64,000 bases of DNA from Branchiostoma floridae (Eukaryota > Chordata > Leptocardii > Amphioxiformes > Branchiostomatidae), in contig NC_049993.1 in assembly GCF_000003815.2 (NCBI RefSeq), positions 19,123,156-19,187,155 on the forward strand, given 5' to 3'. A model generated the notes under the pieces. The model ran no database searches, was not told the origin of the DNA, and saw nothing but the letters and a program-made list of their open reading frames with translations. The number at the start of each line of letters is the position of its first letter. Position 1 is the first letter of the stretch. This document shows positions 61,301 to 64,000 of the stretch, one piece after another. Both the position numbers and the translations under genes were made by a program.

Positions 61301-61853
61301 GGGATGAGTTATTTTATTTATTATCGAAATTTAAAATATTGGTAATAGAAGCCCTTGACAACCCTCACAAATCAACCATCACAGTAAACTGATCGCAGAG
61401 TCTAAGGAGCGGTTCCATGGAGCATGAACTCATGAACTACCCAGCCGAAGAACGAGCCTGGAAGAACTCAACTCTACTCTACTCTAATCGTCTGATTCAC
61501 AACATAGCTCTTTACTTATATAATTATCATAGCATGCATTAGATCGAGTGGTAAATGACCCTATAGGCTCCCGTACTCGACTTCATGAAAGAACCAAATG
61601 GTTTTATTGGTGTACAGATGTGCACGCATGTTTCAGTTTCACAAACAAAACGTCCATCACAACATATTTTGATATTCTCCTGTAACTCAAAATTCAGTAC
61701 TATTATAGCTTTCAATTTGTACCTGGCTTTGTCTGGATATTTTCCCTTCCTCTGTGTCTTATCCTCCTCCTTGGAAGGTCCAGGTTTCGGCGAGGAATCT
61801 TCCTTTTCTTCAAAGACGCTAAAAAGCTCGTCCGCATCACCGAAGGCCGCCAT
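37371..61853 (-). CDS. MTREX: Exosome RNA helicase MTR4
   Basis: Twenty-five exons, all phases consistent, 1035 codons (human about 1042): 61723-61853, 61162-61276, 60543-60674, 59921-60033, 59235-59409, 58891-58981, 57992-58116, 57396-57494, 56898-57000, 56321-56452, 55901-55980, 55483-55593, 54526-54627, 53967-54092, 52202-52352, 51491-51732, 51010-51252, 50389-50481, 50108-50203, 49426-49589, 48822-48927, 48439-48495, 47708-47870, 37560-37664, 37371-37423. Start [16 protein letters not shown] has a strong Kozak context; a GTG three codons upstream is not used. Ski2-like DExH motifs are intact: AHTSAGKT (about 153-160), [17 protein letters not shown] (244-247), SAT (275-277), [10 protein letters not shown] (511-520). 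The KOW/arch region and C-terminal helical DSHCT domain follow, ending FAASLYL as in vertebrates. MTR4 unwinds RNA 3'-5' to feed the nuclear exosome (TRAMP/NEXT/PAXT). Intron 23 spans 10 kb and hosts another gene. Confidence 0.97.
37726..38013 (-). repeat. Tandem partial copies of MTREX exon 24 acceptor region
   Basis: Three diverged units of about 110-130 bp repeat the text ATGATGCCATCTAGCAGGA, GGTACTGCAGCCACAC and GATAATACTTCCTGGGAATA. They carry fragments of the exon 24 start plus its acceptor, in the intron upstream of the exon. None keeps the whole exon. Confidence 0.7.
38945..39345 (+). repeat. 30-bp minisatellite, unit 3, about 13 units
   Basis: Contiguous head-to-tail copies of AGACATCCAGGTGAGATTTA plus GACACGTCTC; the central nine or so are identical. 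Because 30 is a multiple of three, the array is open in a frame on both strands, but no start context or homology supports translation. Each unit contains CAGGTGAG, a consensus + strand splice donor. It is inside MTREX intron 23 and upstream of NTase-TPR gene 3. Confidence 0.95.
39478..39790 (-). pseudogene. LINE reverse transcriptase tail remnant
   Basis: The minus strand encodes [20 protein letters not shown] and [14 protein letters not shown], wording typical of the C-terminal part of non-LTR retrotransposon ORF2. Stops break the frame. Located in MTREX intron 23. Confidence 0.7.
39810..39989. mobile_element. Short MITE, AGGGTCTGCATG family, copy 1
   Basis: Ends AGGGTCTGCATG and CATGCAGACCCT are perfect inverted repeats. 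Flanks GTTGAAAG and CTTGAAAG match at 7 of 8 bases, which suggests an 8-bp target duplication. 180 bp. Copy 2 is at 63306-63496. Confidence 0.8.
40402..40556. mobile_element. Fold-back element with CACGGAGTGACCCAGTTCT arms
   Basis: Outer arms AATTTTCGATGGCT / AGCCATCGAAAATT and inner arms CACGGAGTGACCCAGTTCT / AGAACTGGGTCACTCCGTG are perfect or near-perfect inverses. A third, inner AAGAACTGGGTC copy lies in the loop. No coding capacity. Confidence 0.75.
40650..40830. repeat. Dispersed repeat related to 52850-53040
   Basis: Shares AAAAATAATTTCATCAGGTTGGTAGA, GGCTACATATAGCG and AGCAGGTGAGA with the element at 52850-53040. This copy ends just before exon 1 of NTase-TPR gene 3. Confidence 0.6.
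40961..46614 (+). CDS. NTase-like and TPR repeat protein, copy 3 (nested in MTREX)
   Basis: Four coding exons in phase: 40961-41040, 41257-41325, 41489-41595, 42518-46614; 1450 codons. The start is ATG of [14 protein letters not shown]; an in-frame TGA lies 27 bases before it. The 700-bp first coding exon of copies 1 and 2 is absent from the unit. The large exon has the NTase signature (G-S at 43030-43035, ten residues, D-L-E at 43066-43074, here followed by Cys instead of Phe) and 18 tandem TPRs (about 44196-46540), of which TPR 2 has a small internal insertion. The whole gene lies within MTREX intron 23 on the opposite strand. AATAAA is at 47050. Function is unknown; a cytosolic NTase or pseudo-NTase with a TPR binding surface is inferred. 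Confidence 0.9.
41651..42331. mobile_element. Non-autonomous DNA element with ~140-bp inverted arms
   Basis: The left arm runs TTTTTGGCTCATAATACACT, TTGCTGGCCATTTCG, GAGCCTGCATGGAAA, CGTATAAAAGTGATATTAAA. The right arm (about 42190-42331) is its inverse, including TTTAATATCACTTTTATACG and AGTGTAATATGAGCTGAAAAA. The unique centre is about 400 bp without a transposase. It lies in intron 3 of NTase-TPR gene 3. Confidence 0.8.
46615..47566. other. 3' UTR of NTase-TPR gene 3 and MTREX intron
   Basis: The 3' UTR probably runs to the AATAAA at 47050-47055. The remainder is MTREX intron 23 with nothing else recognised. Confidence 0.5.
47567..47657 (-). other. Second copy of the 3' half of MTREX exon 23
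   Basis: The block encodes [20 protein letters not shown] then [10 protein letters not shown], with two changes from real exon 23 (S to N, G to A). It keeps the GAAG|GTCAG donor and has a TAG acceptor-like triplet at its start. Splicing exon 22 to it would stay in frame (phase 0 in, phase 1 out), so it could be an alternative shorter exon. It could also be a recent tandem relic. Confidence 0.75.
49675..49716 (-). repeat. Partial copy of MTREX exon 20 acceptor end
   Basis: Carries CTACAG|TTGGCTGG and codons [11 protein letters not shown], then stops matching. It lies about 90 bp downstream (in plus coordinates) of real exon 20. Confidence 0.75.
49780..50030 (+). mobile_element. SINE-like dispersed repeat
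   Basis: Contains AGGTGTAAAAATGGGTACCTG-type wording and a CCAGTTCAAATTCTGGG B-box-like motif. Boundaries uncertain; in MTREX intron 19. Confidence 0.4.
51830..52135 (-). repeat. Degenerate partial copies of MTREX exon 16
   Basis: Three fragments (about 51835-51885, 51940-52012, 52085-52135) repeat GATGGAGTCCTCCTC, ATGGCATTGTAGTC and similar text from the start of exon 16 (YNAM...DSI). They are broken by indels and are not usable exons. Confidence 0.65.
52418..52627. mobile_element. MITE with TACTGTAAA ends, copy 1
   Basis: Ends TACTGTAAAGGC and GGCATTTACAGTA are inverted. The interior repeats AACTTAAAACTACC / CGCAAACTTAAAACCACC. It lies in MTREX intron 14. Confidence 0.7.
52887..53043. mobile_element. 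MITE with 28-bp inverted ends
   Basis: Left end GGACATAAGAATTTTATCTT then ACACAACC; right end GGTTGTGTTAGAGAAAATTC then TTATGTCC. The interior has GACAGACATCGAAACGTCAG. Related to the repeat at 40650-40830. Confidence 0.7.
53299..53493. mobile_element. MITE with TACTGTAAA-type interior, copy 2
   Basis: Shares GTAAATGCAGAAAT, CGCAAACTTAAAACCGCC, TTTCCCGCTA and CGAACTTAA with 52418-52627, but its right end is eroded. Confidence 0.6.
54921..54986 (-). repeat. Partial copy of MTREX exon 13 with acceptor
   Basis: CCCCAG acceptor followed by codons [18 protein letters not shown], protein-identical to the start of real exon 13 (54526-54627), then the match ends near VLFT. It lies in the intron upstream of exon 13. 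Confidence 0.8.
56213..56296 (-). mobile_element. tRNA-derived SINE head
   Basis: Minus strand has A box TGGCCGAGTGG (56278-56288) and B box GAGTTCGATCC (56234-56244) at tRNA-like spacing. The anticodon arm is not a good stem and no CCA-end or intact acceptor stem is seen, so this is a SINE rather than a working tRNA. In MTREX intron 10. Confidence 0.7.
57926..57978. repeat. (ATTG)n microsatellite
   Basis: Tandem ATTG/GATT tetramers next to MTREX exon 7. Confidence 0.9.
58218..58531. mobile_element. Inverted-repeat MITE with CAGGGTTGGACAA ends
   Basis: Starts CAGGGTTGGACAA and ends TTGTCCAACCCTG, perfect inverses. The interior contains several GGGCAAGTG motifs. GCCTT occurs in both flanks, but no clean 8-bp target repeat was seen. 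Located in MTREX intron 6. Confidence 0.75.
59440..59880 (-). repeat. Tandem array of partial MTREX exon 5 copies
   Basis: Three extra copies of the acceptor plus the first part of exon 5 (59505-59596, 59653-59705, 59743-59816) lie between exons 4 and 5. Each starts with AG|GTAYGCCAT and encodes [12 protein letters not shown](V/L)IY with few or no amino-acid changes. Each is followed by intron text including GAACTGTAGTCTGCA. None has an exon 5 donor. Confidence 0.85.
60399..60479 (-). other. Second copy of the 3' part of MTREX exon 3
   Basis: Encodes [20 protein letters not shown] then LFTTPAK, with its GTAAGG donor intact and a GGAAG acceptor-like start. It sits about 60 bp downstream (in transcript order) of exon 3. 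Only one residue differs in the last 26 (S to F), so it is either recent or under constraint. Confidence 0.75.
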
Positions 61854-62441
61854 GATGCTCACGTGGGGTTATACAATTAGATTTCTAGGGAAGTTAAGTC
61901 TTCTTAAAATATTGTACCAAAAAGTAAAAGAAGAAGACCTTTTATACTTTTGTGTAGTAAATATATTTTACATAGGGTTTTGCGGGAAATTTTCTCAGTA
62001 AGTGAGATTTTTGTTTATTTTATCAATGCAAATAACACACCCTATCATGCTGTTGAACTCTTCCACTTCAACATCCGTCCAAACCATGCCACATGTACTT
62101 CCGGTTCCTGTATGTAGTCTAGAACAGCCAAAAGAAAGGGGGGTAGAGTAGAGTAGCAATGACTCTTCATATTACTACAGTAAAATCGGCGTCAATTTTG
62201 CCTTCGATTTAAGAAAGAGGGGGTAGACTTAGTTTTCATGATTTCTAGTAATTTAGGCCTCTCGCTAACGGAAGATATGCTGGATAGCACCTTTGAATGA
62301 GAGATTTCTAGACTACTTTCTAAACCGGAAATACAGCTGTATTTTCCCAGAACCCGGGTAGAAGGCTGCAGTAATCTTCAGTGTGCCATGCCAGTTTCCC
62401 GGCCCTGAATTCTCTCTCAAAACGGTTCCGAGATCGCTGCA
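61854..62441. promoter_or_regulatory. Shared head-to-head promoter, MTREX / SLC30A7
   Basis: The two start codons diverge across 588 bp. The interval has no TATA box near either start. It has ETS-type motifs ACTTCCGGTTCC (62097-62108) and ACCGGAAAT (62324-62332), common in bidirectional housekeeping promoters. Promoter activity is inferred from layout. Confidence 0.6.
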
Positions 62442-62734
62442 ATGTTGCCCCTGCACGGGAAAGATAAGGAGTTTAAGCAGGGAATCGGGAAAAGTCTACA
62501 GAGGAAAATTTCTAGCTGGATTCGGTACGTAAGACGCCCAACCGGCTTTCCTACCATATGTTGCAGATTTCCATAACAATTTCTTACTGCTTCTCAAAAC
62601 TGTGTGTTTACTGAAGTTTTCTCTCCGTTTCAGTGCAATCTTCTCCGACCCGACGTCGAGGATCTCTTCGCGTTCCTGACTTTGAATCTTTCCTTCGCGA
62701 TCGTGGAGCTTCTGTACGGAATATGGACGAACAG
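62442..62734 (+). CDS. SLC30A7: Zinc transporter ZnT7, first two exons (partial, apparent frameshift)
   Basis: Exon 1 62442-62524 starts MLPLHGKDKEF, as in vertebrate ZnT7 (MLPL...). Exon 2 62634-62734 encodes the first membrane helix, LFAFLTLNLSFAIVELLYG, then IWTN, ending at a GTACGT donor. ZnT7 is a cation-diffusion-facilitator carrier moving cytosolic zinc into the early secretory pathway. In exon 2 the reading frame changes near 62661-62663: AIFSDPTSR is in one frame and LFAFL in another, as if one base were missing between AGG and ATC. Using a GTAAGA donor four bases further on (62529) would also restore an open frame, but replaces the SDPTSRN-like segment with unrelated residues. The remaining exons lie beyond the window. 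Confidence 0.85.
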
Positions 62735-64000
62735 GTACGTGAAAGTTTGGGACACCTGAGTCGAAAGTAAAGTTGTGTGCTCAGCCGCCCTCTCCCAGTC
62801 TCTGCCACGTTGCCTTATTCAAACCCCAAACATTCACAGATTTGCGTCAACTTGCTAGACGTGAAACTAGATGGATTTGCACAATTTAGTGTAATGCAAA
62901 TCAGGGTTTTTAAATTTCGGCGTCATCACAAACAAGTGTGAAAAGTGGCGAAAATGTGTTATGAAATTGATCCGACCCAAAATAATCAATAACTTCGGTT
63001 ATAAACCCTTAGCGGCAACTGGGCAACTTTTTTCTCTAGAGTCTTACTTTGCAAACAAATTGTTAGGACACATTCTGAACACTTTTTATTTTCAACATAA
63101 AATATAAGTTTGTTATTTATTTACTGGCAGACTTCAGGATATAGATTAAACATTATACTCTGTAAACAAACATCTCTTGAAACAAAACAAAAACAGATCA
63201 ATACTCTAGTTAGGTATTTGCGTATTTGATAGCCATGATACCGGAGTCAATTCATGTATCTAGCTCGATATTTCTTGTCTGCACAATCTATGGTGAACTA
63301 GTTTGAGGGTCTGCATGCTCTATTCCGTAAGGCGTAGGCAGCCTATTTTTATTTTCCGTTATTCGTAGGCAAAACCATCTCATCTACGTAATTCGTAGTG
63401 AGGCGACCAAATTTAGTGTTCCTTAATTTAGCGTAATACGTAGGGGGTTCTTCTAAATTCAGCGTAAATCGTTGTGGGGACCCCCATGCAGGCCCTTGAG
63501 TTTTGAAATCAGTAAAGAAACTTCATATACAGTCATACATATACTAGTGCAGTTGCTACATACACAGTTGCCACATATATCCGTTACAGGCATTACATAC
63601 ATGTATACAGTCAAACCTGTACAAGTGACCACCTCAGACCTTACTGTAACATTACGAATCCTGTCTGTAGTGACCACCTGTCTACATAGACCAGATTTTA
63701 TCAGTCCCTTGATCTAGATTCTTCTTGGTCTTCTTGGGCTGTTTTGACTGTATGTGTGCAAAGTAACAAAAGAAGTAAAATAGCACAGTTACAGTTACTC
63801 GGTTAATCAAGCAACTAGATATGGTAAATTGGAAAATGAAAGAGACAACTTCTAGAATTTTAGAATCTAAAATTTGTCTTCGAAACCTATGCATTTGTAT
63901 ATTCAAATACAATTCAATCTCTACAACTGGATAAAAAAGCGGATATTTACTTCCGGACGTTTCGAGTGACATCCATCACTCTTCTTCAGCAAAAGCAGAA
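62735..64000. other. SLC30A7 intron 2 (partial)
   Basis: No further SLC30A7 exon recognised. It holds a MITE (63306-63496) and, at 63950-63995, a dispersed repeat motif (ACGTTTCGAGTGACATCCAT) that also occurs inverted near 21712-21750. Confidence 0.55.
63306..63496. mobile_element. Short MITE, AGGGTCTGCATG family, copy 2
   Basis: Starts AGGGTCTGCATG, ends CATGCAGGCCCT, and shares the interior CCGTAAGGCGTAGG, GGCGACCAAAT and TTTAGCGTAATACGTAG with 39810-39989. Flanks are too eroded to set the target repeat. Confidence 0.75.

Noticed and set aside
61854-61862. MTREX start at an upstream in-frame GTG (MSIMAAFG)
   Set aside because: The next codon group gives ATG in a strong Kozak context, and [15 protein letters not shown] aligns with the vertebrate start.

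Overview
This window looks like nuclear DNA of an amphioxus (Branchiostoma-type cephalochordate). It holds small exons with GT-AG introns, AATAAA signals, animal orthologues, and dense short DNA transposons, tRNA-like SINEs and simple repeats. There is one 150-base assembly gap. All calls come from reading the sequence; no database search was run.

Layout. (1) 1-3.8 kb: no gene seen, but a hAT-type MITE and a fold-back element. (2) 3.8-11.3 kb, + strand: unit 1 of a triplicated block, made of a dead MTREX exon copy, a degenerate 30-bp minisatellite and a large gene for a nucleotidyltransferase-like (NTase) plus TPR protein (18 TPRs). (3) 11.3-15.6 kb: a LINE reverse-transcriptase remnant, a second hAT MITE and TG repeats. 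(4) 15.7-24.65 kb, - strand: a complete 12-exon zinc carboxypeptidase (M14A, 408 codons) with signal peptide, propeptide and TATA box, whose zinc ligand Glu72 and catalytic Glu270 are changed. (5) 25.7-36.3 kb, + strand: unit 2, with a second NTase-TPR gene (14 TPRs) and a dead copy of MTREX exon 21 on its 3' side. (6) 37.37-61.85 kb, - strand: a complete 25-exon MTREX (MTR4/SKIV2L2) gene, 1035 codons, every junction in phase. (7) 40.96-46.6 kb, + strand: unit 3, a third NTase-TPR gene (18 TPRs) lying wholly inside the 10-kb intron 23 of MTREX in antisense orientation. (8) 62.4 kb to the end, + strand: the first two coding exons of the zinc transporter SLC30A7 (ZnT7), head to head with MTREX across a 588-bp shared promoter region.

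How it fits together. MTREX, SLC30A7 and the carboxypeptidase are ordinary cellular genes. The notable part is the NTase-TPR family. The arrangement [MTREX 3' exons - minisatellite - NTase-TPR gene] appears three times; only unit 3 keeps working MTREX exons, while units 1 and 2 keep decayed MTREX exon fragments. This suggests that an NTase-TPR gene nested in MTREX was copied outwards by segmental duplication, followed by loss or decay of N-terminal exons and by TPR number change. A second theme is a series of partial exon copies, most carrying one intact splice site, in the introns of MTREX and the carboxypeptidase.
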